A stretch of DNA of 64,000 nucleotides from Rippkaea orientalis PCC 8801 (GTDB taxonomy: Bacteria > Cyanobacteriota > Cyanobacteriia > Cyanobacteriales > Microcystaceae): positions 1,736,001-1,800,000 of the forward strand of contig NC_011726.1 in NCBI RefSeq assembly GCF_000021805.1, read 5' to 3'. Shown in pieces: positions 8,614 through 17,898 of this stretch. A program made the position numbers and the translations under genes. Under the pieces are notes generated by a model. That model ran no database searches. It had not been told where the DNA came from and saw nothing but the letters and a program-made list of their open reading frames with translations. Numbering within the stretch: the first letter of the stretch is position 1; each line of letters opens with the position of its first letter.

Positions 8614-11600
8614 TTATTTTCGTTCCATTTCTTCAATAATTTTCATGGTTTCGACGCTAACGCAACACACTTTTTGTAATAAGTCAATAACAATTTCTTT
8701 GTAGTCAGAAAAACGATAATTATTGAATTTTTCGGCTATGGTTTGATCTTTCGGTTTCTTTTCTTTATATTGATCTAATATCCATTCTAACGCGCAACGG
8801 TTGCCTAATTTATAGTCCCACGCAATAGCAGGAATATTTTGTAATTGGGTAATATCATCAATAATAATAATTCCTTTGGGTTTGTCTGCTTTTAGTTTTG
8901 GTTTTGGGGTAGCATTTTCGTTTTTTAAGGGGATATCAATGCGGTTTAAGGGATAGGGTTCGACGGTTTCATAGTTAATATGCAAGTCCATTAGTTTTTG
9001 TCCCCATTCTACCCATTGAAAGAAGTTTTCATACAAGGGTAAGTGCGGAAATTCTCGCTTTAGGTTTAATTCATATTTTTGTCGGTATTCGGGGTTATGT
9101 AAGACTCCGTAAGTGTAATGAAATATATCGAGTTTTGTGATGCTTTTATCCTGATAATGGGTTTGTATTTGTTCTAGTCCCCAGTCGGTTATATTGTCTA
9201 TTCGGTTTCCTTCTTCGTCGTAGGTGTATAAGGGGAGACATTGAGTTTTTTCTAAACAGTCAAGACAAGTTATATAATATGTTACTAAATTTTGAAAAGG
9301 TTTTGATCCACCAACACCAGATAAACAAATATAATAATTTTTATTTTCTGTTTGATAAAGATTAAACCATTGATAAGTTCTACCATTAAAATGCTTATCA
9401 AAATAGAGAAACTCTTTAATATAGGGACGATATAAACTTTCTACTATATTCTGATTATCAAATTCTTTAGATATATTTCTCTTAAGATATTGTTTTAAGT
9501 CTGCATCCCACTTAATTAAGTCTTTCTCAGTATAGTCATTATCTTCTAATGTTTTTTGATAAGTATTTATAAAGAATTTCATTTTCTTTTCAAGTTCATC
9601 TTGAGAAAAATCATAAACCCACTCATCTCTATGGGTTTTAAGTCCTGATGAAAATAACTTAAATATTGCTTCAGTTGACTTACCTGCTTTAACCTCTTTA
9701 TCCATCAAAGGTAATAAATCATCAAAATCATTATTTGCTTGATTTAACCAGTTATTCTTTTTATTAGGATGAATGTGTTCAAAAGAAATCTTAGAAATAC
9801 TATTTTGTTGAAGGTAGGATAATTTATTTTCTCGTAATTCATGAACATGAAAAGGGTTAGCATAAAAAATCTTATTTCCTGTTGCTTGACTATCTTTGAC
9901 TAAAAATAAGATAGCAATACCCGTCATTGCAGCAGTTCCAAAAATAGTGTGTTTTTCACAGATAAAAATCCCATCTTTACCTGAAATTGCTCTAACATTA
10001 CCCCCACAATCAATAAAATAAGCATAGGAAAATTCATCTTTAATACTTTTTCTAAATCCATCAAACGCTAAAGCATCTAAAAAAGAAGAATTAGTAATAA
10101 AGGCAATAATACCATCTTTATTTAGTCTATCAGAAGCCCATCGGATAAACCGAGTATACATATCATACACAACATTTTTATTTTGTGCTGTTCCCTGTTT
10201 AATATAAGTATCCTTGATGAGTTTATCAATTTCTGTATATTTTCGATTAGCATTATTTTGATTAAAATTCTCTTGTTTAGCATTATAAGGAGGGTTGCCA
10301 ATAATAACCGAAATTTGGCGATCATTTTGATCTTTAATGCGTTGAGTATTTTCCACCGTCATCGCAAACAAATCTAACTGCTTCCCCGTAAAAGACGTAT
10401 TATCTAACGTATCCACAAAACAAATATGATCAAACTCCTCATATTCCCCCATCTTCTGCTTATAGGTATATTCTATATTCAAATTAGCGATGTAATAAGG
10501 CAAAATAGCCACCTCATTACAATGGATTTCATTTTGATACTTATACTTTAATTTATCCTTCGGTAAATACTCAATTAACTCCGTAATAAACGTCCCGGTT
10601 CCCGTCGCAGGATCTAAAATTTCCACCCCAGGATCACATAATAACTTACCAAAATGTTTATGCACCAAATAATCAACACTTTCGATCATAAACCGAACAA
10701 TCTCATTAGGAGTATAAACGATACCTAATCTATCAGCAGCTTTAGGATTATACGCTTTATAAAAATTCTCATAAACTGACTTCAAAAACTTCTGTTTTTC
10801 CTGATGATTATAAATACTCGCAGCAGTTCGTCTAATTACCGCATAATACCGTTCAATCGTCCCCAAGGTATTACGCTTAGTCGTCCCCGTAAAAAACGTA
10901 TCAATAACCCCTTGTAACTCCCTAGCAATATTATTCTCCCGATGAAACTGGGACTCATTAAAAATATTAATAAAAATATCTTCTGTGAGAATATGCTGAA
11001 TGATCATTTCTCGCACATCTAACAATGAAATCTCAGGATTAATTGAGTCTTGACAGATTTTCAAGAACTTATTTCTTGCTTCAATAAACCGCTTATTTTC
11101 CTCCGACTGTTTAGCAATTAACTCCCGCAATGCTTCCACAATAGTCGGTAAATCTTCCGTAAAACTTTCTATCGCTTCCCGAAAGTCCTTAACCTCTGGA
11201 CGAACATAATTAATAAACGCATTAAGAACAGTATCTAACCCCTCCACATCCCGAACAGAAACCCGTAGCTTTTCTTCACCCCCTTGAATTAAAACTACTT
11301 GTTGCGAATCCTCAAATAAAATGTTATCATTAGGATAACCCTTGCTCAATTTTTTCTCAATTTCTACATCTAAATTATCGTATTGATCTTTACTTTCCCA
11401 GTAACCCCAATCTAAGCGCAAAGCATCCTTAACCGTCCCGTCAGGATAAACCACATTACCCGATTTTGTTTGATAATCCAACTCAGGAATTAACAAAAAA
11501 TCCCGCAATTTACAATACTCATTTAACAGATTTTGGAAAGCAACACGGATAGAAGTTTCCTTACGACTTCCTCCATATTGAATAATCTTTTCAACTTCGC

Positions 11601-11631
11601 TGTGGTATTGACTAATTAATAATTTAGACAT
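8614..11631 (-). CDS. Single-chain restriction-modification enzyme (type IIG / type ISP-like, no helicase)
   Basis: The 1005-residue protein combines a nuclease, an adenine methyltransferase and a specificity region. The N-terminus has a PD-(D/E)XK-like pattern, YPDGTVKDALRLDWGYWESKD, around residues 55-75. The N6-adenine methylase core has motif I DPATGTG near residue 339 and motif IV NPPY near residue 448. The C-terminal 350 residues resemble the target-recognition region of type ISP enzymes such as LlaGI, but the SF2 helicase of those roughly 1,600-residue proteins is absent. It may therefore cut near its site like a type IIG enzyme. It stands alone, with no separate S or R subunit, and is AT-rich like its accessory neighbours. 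Confidence 0.85.
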   Translation of the reverse strand: MSKLLISQYHSEVEKIIQYGGSRKETSIRVAFQNLLNEYCKLRDFLLIPELDYQTKSGNVVYPDGTVKDALRLDWGYWESKDQYDNLDVEIEKKLSKGYPNDNILFEDSQQVVLIQGGEEKLRVSVRDVEGLDTVLNAFINYVRPEVKDFREAIESFTEDLPTIVEALRELIAKQSEENKRFIEARNKFLKICQDSINPEISLLDVREMIIQHILTEDIFINIFNESQFHRENNIARELQGVIDTFFTGTTKRNTLGTIERYYAVIRRTAASIYNHQEKQKFLKSVYENFYKAYNPKAADRLGIVYTPNEIVRFMIESVDYLVHKHFGKLLCDPGVEILDPATGTGTFITELIEYLPKDKLKYKYQNEIHCNEVAILPYYIANLNIEYTYKQKMGEYEEFDHICFVDTLDNTSFTGKQLDLFAMTVENTQRIKDQNDRQISVIIGNPPYNAKQENFNQNNANRKYTEIDKLIKDTYIKQGTAQNKNVVYDMYTRFIRWASDRLNKDGIIAFITNSSFLDALAFDGFRKSIKDEFSYAYFIDCGGNVRAISGKDGIFICEKHTIFGTAAMTGIAILFLVKDSQATGNKIFYANPFHVHELRENKLSYLQQNSISKISFEHIHPNKKNNWLNQANNDFDDLLPLMDKEVKAGKSTEAIFKLFSSGLKTHRDEWVYDFSQDELEKKMKFFINTYQKTLEDNDYTEKDLIKWDADLKQYLKRNISKEFDNQNIVESLYRPYIKEFLYFDKHFNGRTYQWFNLYQTENKNYYICLSGVGGSKPFQNLVTYYITCLDCLEKTQCLPLYTYDEEGNRIDNITDWGLEQIQTHYQDKSITKLDIFHYTYGVLHNPEYRQKYELNLKREFPHLPLYENFFQWVEWGQKLMDLHINYETVEPYPLNRIDIPLKNENATPKPKLKADKPKGIIIIDDITQLQNIPAIAWDYKLGNRCALEWILDQYKEKKPKDQTIAEKFNNYRFSDYKEIVIDLLQKVCCVSVETMKIIEEMERK

Positions 11632-12041
11632 CCGAAAAATCCTTAACTGATCTAAAAGATCGTGTAGTGTTAGTTAATGAGTAAAAATACGAGGTAATTG
11701 ATAAGCACAGATTGTGTACAATAATTATACTCTAGATTTTACTAAGGTAGCGATTTAAACAGGATAAGTAATTTTACTCAAGTTATCTAGAATATGAAAA
11801 ACACCGTTGGAAATTTGAATGTAAGTTAAACTAATAGATAACCATAGATGTTAATTACTCAAAGCTAAAACCAATGAAATTTAATATAATATTAGATCGT
11901 GATGAAGATGGGGTTCGATAGTAGAATATCCTAGCTTGTAGCTTGTAGCTTGTAGGGTGGCCAAATCGAGATGATTTAGGTTACAAATATTAAAGTATTA
12001 AATTTGCCCACCCTACTACTCACCTTACTACTTGTATTAAA
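11632..12041. other. 410-bp intergenic region with decayed HicB start, tandem repeat and imperfect hairpin
   Basis: This stretch has no intact gene. It contains the HicB-like fragment at 11874-11921, three copies of the heptamer TAGCTTG at 11932-11952, and a 13-bp inverted repeat with one mismatch (agggtggccaaat near 11954 and atttgcccaccct near 12003). The hairpin could terminate transcripts from uma2 or be a dispersed repeat. Nothing else is recognisable. Confidence 0.6.
11874..11921 (+). pseudogene. HicB antitoxin N-terminal remnant
   Basis: An ATG opens a 15-residue reading frame, MKFNIILDRDEDGVR, ending in TAG. This is the typical first strand of HicB-family proteins (xxIxLDRDEDGxW). 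No continuation of the fold or hicA partner follows in any frame I read, so it is best seen as the stub of a deleted hicBA pair. Being so short, chance similarity cannot be excluded. Confidence 0.5.
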
Positions 12042-12653
12042 TCACCGTTGAGCCTTAAAAATCTGTTCAGCCGTTAAATTTAAGTCAGGAAAAATTAATG
12101 ATTGATTAATCGATTCTTGTCCTCTAAACTGTTTGACTTGATACTCTCCATCTATTAGCTGATAAAGAGAAATAGTCGGTTGTTTTGGCTGTCCAATAAA
12201 CCGCACCCCTCCGATTCCCAAATAATCAACAATCCAATATTCTCTAATACCCATGGCTTCGTAATCTATTAACTTGTACCCATAATCATCACGCCAATTA
12301 TTACTAACAATTTCAATCACTAAGGCAATAGATTCTCCATTAATAAGGGTTGATTTTTTATCCCAAAATGGCTCATTAACTAACTTTCGACGATCAATTA
12401 ATAATAAATCTGGATTATAACCCGTTTCTTTATCTTTGAGTTTAACTAAAGCTTTAGGAGGAATACGATAGGGTAGATTCATCCGAGTGTATTCTAGGGT
12501 TAATTCCTGCGTCAAAAATCCTGCAATATCTTCATGTTTTCCCGTCGGTTGCATCTCAATAATTGTCCCTTCGTGTAATTCATAGCGTCGCGTTTCTGGT
12601 AGCCACTCAATAAATTCATCAAAGGTGATTAGTTTAGGCAATAATTGAACCAT
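12042..12653 (-). CDS. Uma2 family (DUF820) putative endonuclease
   Basis: Uma2 proteins are PD-(D/E)XK-fold proteins greatly expanded in cyanobacteria; their biological role is not established. The 203-residue protein shows the usual layout: TFDEFIEWLPETRRYELHEG near residue 10-30, GYNPDLLLIDRR near residue 80 containing the candidate catalytic Asp, ALVIEIVS near residue 110 with the Glu, and the YEAMGIREYWIVD segment near residue 130. Length is normal. It lies 17 bp downstream of lpxB on the same strand and may be co-transcribed, but nothing suggests a functional link. Confidence 0.88.
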   Translation of the reverse strand: MVQLLPKLITFDEFIEWLPETRRYELHEGTIIEMQPTGKHEDIAGFLTQELTLEYTRMNLPYRIPPKALVKLKDKETGYNPDLLLIDRRKLVNEPFWDKKSTLINGESIALVIEIVSNNWRDDYGYKLIDYEAMGIREYWIVDYLGIGGVRFIGQPKQPTISLYQLIDGEYQVKQFRGQESINQSLIFPDLNLTAEQIFKAQR

Positions 12654-12670
12654 ACAAACCCTCTCTAAAG

Positions 12671-13831
12671 CTAACTTTTAGAATAATCTAAAATTTCATT
12701 AGCCACACGATCACAGACTCCTACCTCCCCTAACAGAGTAGACATTTGTTCATAATCTGCCAAGGTTTTTTGACGGCGTTCTGTATTCAATAATAAATCC
12801 AAAGACTCTTGAACAATGCGCTCTATAGTTGCTTCTTCCTGCAACAATTCGGGAATAATTGCCTCCATCACCACTAAATTTGGCGGTGACATATAGGGAA
12901 TAGAAAACTTAAGAATATTGCGAGCAATCCACATCGTTAAAGGATTGACCAAACATAACACTAATTGGGGAATTTTTAGCAAAGCTAACTCTAAATTCAC
13001 CGTTCCCGATTTAGCGATCGCAAAATCTGCCGCCGCCATCACATCCAACGCTTGACCATCCAACAACGTTACCGAAAACGGATAGGCTTTCACCGTCTCT
13101 TCAATGGTACTGCGATACTCACTCAAGGAAACAGGCAGCAAAAAGTGTAAATTAGGGATTTTTTCCTGTAATTTGGCTGCTGCTTGACACATCAACGGCA
13201 GATGAAACTTTAACTCCTGATAGCGCGAAGCCGGAAAAAGCGCGACAATCAACTGATCCGAATGTAAATTTAACCGTTGACGCGCCACCTCTCGACTGGG
13301 AGCCTTTGCCATGCGATCGAGCAAGGGATGACCCACCCATTTAACCGAAACCCCTTTTTCTTCAAAAAATCTCGCTTCTTCAGGGAAAATCGCCAACAGA
13401 AGGTCAGTAATATGAGCAAATTGTTGAATCGTTTTACTATTGGGAGCCCATACCCAAGATTGAGGGGCAATATAATAAATAATCGGCACTTGGGGGAGAT
13501 GTTTCCGCGCATATTGGCCAAAAGCTGCATTTGGACCCATATAATCGATGAGAATCAAAATATCAGGAGGATTCTCCCGTAAATACTGCTTAACCCGACG
13601 CTGCATCAACCAAGTGGGAATAATAAACGGGAGGGACTCCACAATGCCAATAGAACCGATCGCCGCCGTATTTCCCAACAGTTTAGCCCCGGCCGCTGCC
13701 ATGCGATCGCCCCCTAACGCCAGGATTTCTAGCGGTATCCCCCTAGCTTCTGCCCGTTGATAAAGCGACTCGACTAACAGCGACCCCTGTAAGTCACCAG
13801 AAACTTCCCCCGTACTAATAAAGATTCTCAT
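12671..13831 (-). CDS. lpxB: Lipid-A-disaccharide synthase
   Basis: LpxB joins UDP-diacylglucosamine and lipid X to make the disaccharide of lipid A at the cytoplasmic face of the inner membrane. The 386-residue protein has the GT-B fold of glycosyltransferase family 19: STGEVSGDLQGSLL at residues 5-18, GGDRMAAAG near 41-49, YYIAPQSWVW near 121-130, and the C-terminal FSIPYMSPPNLV segment followed by PELLQEEAT. Length matches the family. It follows lpxA with 22 bp between them, so the two form one transcription unit. The usual upstream partners lpxC and fabZ are not adjacent here. Confidence 0.95.
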   Translation of the reverse strand: MRIFISTGEVSGDLQGSLLVESLYQRAEARGIPLEILALGGDRMAAAGAKLLGNTAAIGSIGIVESLPFIIPTWLMQRRVKQYLRENPPDILILIDYMGPNAAFGQYARKHLPQVPIIYYIAPQSWVWAPNSKTIQQFAHITDLLLAIFPEEARFFEEKGVSVKWVGHPLLDRMAKAPSREVARQRLNLHSDQLIVALFPASRYQELKFHLPLMCQAAAKLQEKIPNLHFLLPVSLSEYRSTIEETVKAYPFSVTLLDGQALDVMAAADFAIAKSGTVNLELALLKIPQLVLCLVNPLTMWIARNILKFSIPYMSPPNLVVMEAIIPELLQEEATIERIVQESLDLLLNTERRQKTLADYEQMSTLLGEVGVCDRVANEILDYSKS

Positions 13832-13853
13832 AGATTTCTTAGCACCTAGTGTT

Positions 13854-14684
13854 CTAATTTTTTCCTGGGATGGGACCTCGGCGTTTTTCCCCCGTTGTCG
13901 AGGCTTGGAGGAACTGATAGAGATATTCTACATATTGATTATTAGACAGGGCTTGTAGCTCCTCTAATGCCTCTTTGAAGGTCAATTGTGAACGGTATAG
14001 CAGCCGAAACGCTTTTTTAAGAGAACTGAGATCCTCAGCCGTTAACCCGGCTCGTTTTAACCCAATTAAATTGAGTGCTCGCACCCGCGAGGGGTTCCCT
14101 TCCACGGCCATATACGGAGGTGCATCTCGATCAATGCGACTCATACCCCCTAACATGGCATTACGTCCAATGCGGACAAATTGATGAACGCCTAATGCAC
14201 CACCGATAACTGCCCGTGATTCAATATGAACATGACCCGCTAAAGCAACCGCATTAGCAATGATGACATGATCTTCAATGACACAGTTGTGAGCAACATG
14301 AACATAAGCCATTAATAAATTATGGCTTCCAATTTCAGTCACTTCGTCGGCATGGGTTGCCCTGTTAATGGTAACAAATTCCCGAATTGTATTGTAATCG
14401 CCGATTTTTACCCAACTGGCTGCCCCTTTGTATTTTAAGTCTTGGGGTTCCAACCCGATGACCGCACTGGGAAAAATGCGATTACCAATGCCAATTTCAA
14501 TCGGTCCTTCAATAACCGCATGGGCTCCAATGGTCGTTTGTGCCCCAATTTTGACATTTTCGCCAATCACAGCATAGGGTCCCACGGTAACAGTGGGATG
14601 AAGTTCTGCTTTGGGATGAATAACAGCAGTGGGGTGGATGTGTGTATTCAAAAGGGCATCTCTCTTGCTTTGATCAGTCAGCAT
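13854..14684 (-). CDS. lpxA: Acyl-ACP--UDP-N-acetylglucosamine O-acyltransferase
   Basis: LpxA starts lipid A synthesis by acylating UDP-GlcNAc. The 276-residue protein shows the left-handed beta-helix built from hexapeptide repeats (VGPYAVIGENVKIGAQTTIG and following), the catalytic histidine in MAYVHVAHNC (H132, equivalent to E. coli H125), GGMSRIDRDAPPYM near 187-200, and the C-terminal helical domain. The N-terminus carries about 13 extra residues before the first HPTAVI rung. It is the first gene of the lpxA-lpxB pair; the 240 bp upstream contain no fabZ. Confidence 0.95.
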   Translation of the reverse strand: MLTDQSKRDALLNTHIHPTAVIHPKAELHPTVTVGPYAVIGENVKIGAQTTIGAHAVIEGPIEIGIGNRIFPSAVIGLEPQDLKYKGAASWVKIGDYNTIREFVTINRATHADEVTEIGSHNLLMAYVHVAHNCVIEDHVIIANAVALAGHVHIESRAVIGGALGVHQFVRIGRNAMLGGMSRIDRDAPPYMAVEGNPSRVRALNLIGLKRAGLTAEDLSSLKKAFRLLYRSQLTFKEALEELQALSNNQYVEYLYQFLQASTTGEKRRGPIPGKN

Positions 14685-14846
14685 TGAATCTTTTAGGATT
14701 ATAGGGTAAAGCCATCTTGGTTTGATTCAAGATAACATGATCAGGGCAAAACGGCGATAGGTTGCCAAAAATTACCCCTAATTAGGGTTTGCTGAAACAA
14801 GGACAAACCCTACATAGTTAGTCTAAATCAATTGGCAAAACTGTAG

Positions 14847-14865
14847 CACAAGCATATTGCTTGTG
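14847..14865. repeat. 8-bp perfect stem-loop upstream of lpxA
   Basis: The arms cacaagca and tgcttgtg enclose a 3-nt loop. It lies between the yggU-like gene and lpxA, both on the minus strand, about 60 bp past the end of the yggU-like gene on the minus reading. No T-run follows, so it may be a small dispersed repeat rather than a terminator. Confidence 0.5.
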
Positions 14866-14924
14866 ACAGCCGTTGACGTTGTATTCCTATGTACATTTCA
14901 CTCGATAACTCTCTTAGTTGACCC

Positions 14925-15143
14925 TTATTCAATCTCAACCCACTTATTGCGAGAGGATAACCCTGATTTAATCGAAATCTGAGATTGACTGACTCCAAAT
15001 TTTTTAGCCAATAATTTAATTAATTCTTGATTCGCTTTTCCCTCTATTGGAGGCGATTTTAAATAAACGACTAAACTGCCATCCTCCTCTTCTTGAATTT
15101 TCTGTTTTTTCGCATTGGGTTTAACTTTGACTTGCCGTTTCAT
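14925..15143 (-). CDS. DUF167 / YggU family protein
   Basis: This is a small conserved protein of unknown function. The 72-residue sequence has the family core: [12 protein letters not shown] at the N-terminus, then [28 protein letters not shown] with the conserved GKAN motif, then [12 protein letters not shown] in place of the usual GxxSRxKxVxI. The ORF overlaps the end of the upstream gene by 23 nt, indicating an operon with the RNB-family nuclease and the gene between them. Confidence 0.88.
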   Translation of the reverse strand: MKRQVKVKPNAKKQKIQEEEDGSLVVYLKSPPIEGKANQELIKLLAKKFGVSQSQISIKSGLSSRNKWVEIE

Positions 15144-15519
15144 TATTAGTTACTTCTTGTCGATAGGTTTGCCACAATTCAAAAATAAACTGATGTAATT
15201 GTTGTCTCGCTTTTTGAATACCTTCTGTTGAATAATCCTGACTTTCTAATTGATTTAACCAAGGAATAATCTCGGTATCCAAAGCAGGTCGAAATAGTTT
15301 GGTTGGATACAATAAATCAGACGTTAAACGGACATCTACTAACACTTTAGGGCTGAATAAATCATTAATTGACCCTAAATTATCGTCTAAAATAACCAAA
15401 AATAAAGGCCGCACCCAACACAAATCACGACTTTCTATTACTTGAATTATCTCCCCATAAAGACGGGAATAATGATGATCTAAACTGACAATTTGACTCG
15501 GATGAAAGTGAGACATCTC
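15121..15519 (-). CDS. Conserved hypothetical protein in RNase II/R operon
   Basis: I do not recognise a named family. The preferred start, [15 protein letters not shown], gives 132 residues and sits 7 nt after the rnb stop; a longer frame to 15615 would overlap rnb by about 90 nt and is unlikely. The protein is soluble, with strands and aromatic residues in the first half ([25 protein letters not shown]) and a helical C-terminus ending in polar residues. The centre repeats [24 protein letters not shown], typical of a cyanobacterial-only family. Overlap with the yggU-like gene supports one operon. Confidence 0.75.
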   Translation of the reverse strand, partial: EMSHFHPSQIVSLDHHYSRLYGEIIQVIESRDLCWVRPLFLVILDDNLGSINDLFSPKVLVDVRLTSDLLYPTKLFRPALDTEIIPWLNQLESQDYSTEGIQKARQQLHQFIFELWQTYRQEVTNNETASQS

Positions 15520-15526
15520 AGCGATC

Positions 15527-17542
15527 TTAAATGGCACTTGAGTGAACTTCGTGTTGTAGCATTTCTCGAAACCGAATTTCATCCCGATGGGGATCAGCAC
15601 AACTGACTTGAACATTCAGGCGATCGCCTAACGAAACCGCCTTTTCAAAGCGATGGGGCAACTCTAACCCCAATTCTTCTAATAATAGTATTCCTAAATT
15701 TTCATCTTCTCGCAACCACCGTAACACAATGCCGTGCCAAATCTCATCCGCATTGCGCCGTAAAAATTCTAACCCCCAATAACGATTGGTTTGCCGTTCC
15801 ACTAAGGACGCTTCTTGGGCTGATAAGGTAACACCATAGAGGATTTGCTGCATCATATCGAGGGAAAAGGGCAACTTATCCCCCCGTAAATGGGCTTTAA
15901 GCTGAAAATGGGTTAATAAATCCGTATAACGCCGAATCGGAGAGGTCACTTGTGTATAAGTATTTAACCCTAAACTAGCGTGACGGTTCGGTATCGTCCC
16001 AATTTCACTGCGGGGCATACAGCGACGCAAAGCACAGGCTCGTACAGGACCCGGCGGTAATAACAATAATTCCTCATCGGGGGGTAATTCGGGTTGAGGT
16101 TGACCCCGGAAGGGAACGGGTAAGCCATGTTCTTGACAGTATCGTCCAGCCACTTCTCCCGCTAAAATCATCATTTCTGCTACCAATTGGCGCGATCGTG
16201 AACTCTCAATTAGTTCGATAACGATCTCGTCTTCCGATTTGACCTTAATCACCGCCTCCGGCATCTTAATATTAATGGCTCCTTGGGATTGTCGCCACAG
16301 ATGGCGTTTTTTAGCAGCTTCAGCCAAAATCCTAATCTCTGGTTCATTTTTAATGCCCCATTGCAGCATTTCATCCACATCGTAGTAAGTGAGGCGGTAG
16401 GTGGGTTTAATAAGACTGGCATGGATAGAATAGTCCAACACTGCCCCCTCATTGTCGAGGGTCACAGCAAAACTGAGGGAAGGACAGATTTTCCCTTGAA
16501 TTAAACTCATTGGACCGGTGGCTAATTCCACGGGAAACATGGAAATCATCCCGGTGGGTAAATAGAGGGTGGTCGTCCGTCTTCTGGCTTCTAGGTCTAA
16601 TTCGTCTCCTGGTGAAACTAACCGAGTGGGGTCAGCAATATGAATCCACAGTTTCACCTGATCGTCGCTTAGAAACTCGACGCTTAACCCGTCGTCAATT
16701 TCTTCGGTACTTTCATCATCGATGGTATAGACCTTAAGATGGGTTAAATCCAGGCGATCTTCGTCTTGATCGGGGGGAGGAAGGGTTAAAAAGGATTGGG
16801 CCACATCAAGTACCTTTTTGGGAAACTGCATAGGATAGGAACTGCGCCGTAGAAATAGGTTTTCGTGGCGACTCCACCACCCTAATTCTACTAGGAGTTC
16901 AAAGGCGGCTTCTGGGGTTTGCGATCGCCCGATCTCACTGAGTAATTCTTGGGCATTCCGGTGGGTTTGTTCCGGTTGCAAGATCAAGCGTTCGAGGGAC
17001 TCCAAACGGTTGCGATCGCTGTCTGTCCAGTTAACAAGTTCTTGCGCGATCGCTTGTCTTATCTTAGTAAAAAATTGCGCTTTTTCTTGCTGACGATGCT
17101 GTTCAACGTCGAGTTGATGTTTAATTTCTTCGACTTGACTACTGGGACGGGGTTCGTAGCGATCGCCTTTTTTCTTGAAGTAAATTTTATCCTCAGACAG
17201 TAGGCTATGGGCGGCGTAGCATTGAGGGGGGGTTTTGGCTGAAAATAGTAATTGGGACAGTCCGGCTGGCGTGACTCCTTCTGCGTCTTCTACCAGTAAT
17301 TCCCAAGCGACTTCTAAACTAGATGGATCAAGGTAGGGTTCCACGTCTCGCAGAAATTGGGGGATCTCTTGAGGACTATAGGGACCTCCCTCGACTTCGT
17401 ATTCTACCCGTTGGGGTCGAATTTTGTGAGATTGACCCCCCGCATCGATGACCATCCAATCTTTTTTTCCTTCTGGACGATCAACGACGGCTAGGCGACG
17501 TTCTCCTTGTACCCTAATTTCGATGAGTTTTCCTTTTTCCAC
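15527..17542 (-). CDS. rnb: RNase II/R family 3'-5' exoribonuclease
   Basis: RNB-domain enzymes degrade RNA from the 3' end. The 671-residue protein carries the catalytic aspartate cluster in TIDDESTEEIDDGLSVEF near residues 270-288, the RNB-domain signature IADPTRLVSPGDELDLEARRR, and RHASLGLNTYTQVTSPIRRY near 510-535, where the conserved arginines bind the scissile phosphate. A short S1-like segment (SLGDRLNVQVSCADPHRDEIRF) ends the protein. At this length it lacks the extended N- and C-terminal parts of E. coli RNase R, as in other cyanobacteria. The start codon is GTG. Two small genes follow in the same operon. Confidence 0.92.
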   Translation of the reverse strand: MEKGKLIEIRVQGERRLAVVDRPEGKKDWMVIDAGGQSHKIRPQRVEYEVEGGPYSPQEIPQFLRDVEPYLDPSSLEVAWELLVEDAEGVTPAGLSQLLFSAKTPPQCYAAHSLLSEDKIYFKKKGDRYEPRPSSQVEEIKHQLDVEQHRQQEKAQFFTKIRQAIAQELVNWTDSDRNRLESLERLILQPEQTHRNAQELLSEIGRSQTPEAAFELLVELGWWSRHENLFLRRSSYPMQFPKKVLDVAQSFLTLPPPDQDEDRLDLTHLKVYTIDDESTEEIDDGLSVEFLSDDQVKLWIHIADPTRLVSPGDELDLEARRRTTTLYLPTGMISMFPVELATGPMSLIQGKICPSLSFAVTLDNEGAVLDYSIHASLIKPTYRLTYYDVDEMLQWGIKNEPEIRILAEAAKKRHLWRQSQGAINIKMPEAVIKVKSEDEIVIELIESSRSRQLVAEMMILAGEVAGRYCQEHGLPVPFRGQPQPELPPDEELLLLPPGPVRACALRRCMPRSEIGTIPNRHASLGLNTYTQVTSPIRRYTDLLTHFQLKAHLRGDKLPFSLDMMQQILYGVTLSAQEASLVERQTNRYWGLEFLRRNADEIWHGIVLRWLREDENLGILLLEELGLELPHRFEKAVSLGDRLNVQVSCADPHRDEIRFREMLQHEVHSSAI

Positions 17543-17778
17543 CCGCTTTCTGCCTTGATTGTTGATCCTTGTCTTGTTCGATGCTTAGTCTCTAGCTTGA
17601 TGTTAACTAAAAGCTGCGGGAATCGTCCTGATTGGCTTGATCCCGATTAGATTATCTTTCTGGTGGGCATCGCCCACTCTCCTGTTATCAAGATGCTGAG
17701 GGTCAAAAACTTGGCTTTTCAAAGCGATAAGTTTTTGTAACGAGGATTGATGCCTTGCTCCAAAAACTACTTCTGTAC

Positions 17779-17799
17779 GGGCTTAATACTATTAAGCCC
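17779..17799. terminator. Stem-loop 3' of rpsR
   Basis: A perfect 9-bp stem (gggcttaat / attaagccc) with a 3-nt loop lies about 100 bp beyond the rpsR stop on the minus strand. There is no clear T-run, so terminator function is tentative. The sequence closely matches the hairpin at 62046-62064, suggesting both are copies of a dispersed cyanobacterial palindrome. Confidence 0.4.
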
Positions 17800-17803
17800 C
17801 TAC

Positions 17804-17831
17804 TGACTTCTGACTTTTGACTTCTGACTTG
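17804..17831. repeat. Heptanucleotide tandem repeat (TGACTTN x4)
   Basis: Four adjacent heptamers, TGACTTC, TGACTTT, TGACTTC and TGACTTG, form a short tandemly repeated repetitive (STRR-type) sequence of the kind known in cyanobacteria. It is intergenic between rpsR and rnb. Confidence 0.75.
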
Positions 17832-17898
17832 GAGACTTCGTTAATGGGTACGGGCAAACCGCACCCCAAGGCAATTTTTGGAGTTGTTGGGCGTGACG

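Larger units (their letters stand above)
17543..17898. other. 356-bp intergenic region with stem-loops and heptamer repeat
   Basis: No gene is supported. It contains a 9-bp stem with loop ACT at 17779-17799 (gggcttaat/attaagccc), a smaller hairpin gtgggc-atc-gcccac near 17674-17688, and four heptamers TGACTT(C/T/G) at 17804-17831. The 17779 hairpin lies after rpsR on the minus strand and may end the rpmG-rpsR transcript. A related hairpin occurs at 62046. Confidence 0.6.

Noticed and set aside
13270-13760. Several long ORFs on both strands inside lpxB
   Set aside because: They are shadows of the conserved lpxB frame.
15520-15615. N-terminal extension of the gene after rnb
   Set aside because: It lies entirely inside rnb; the start at 15519 after the rnb stop is more natural.
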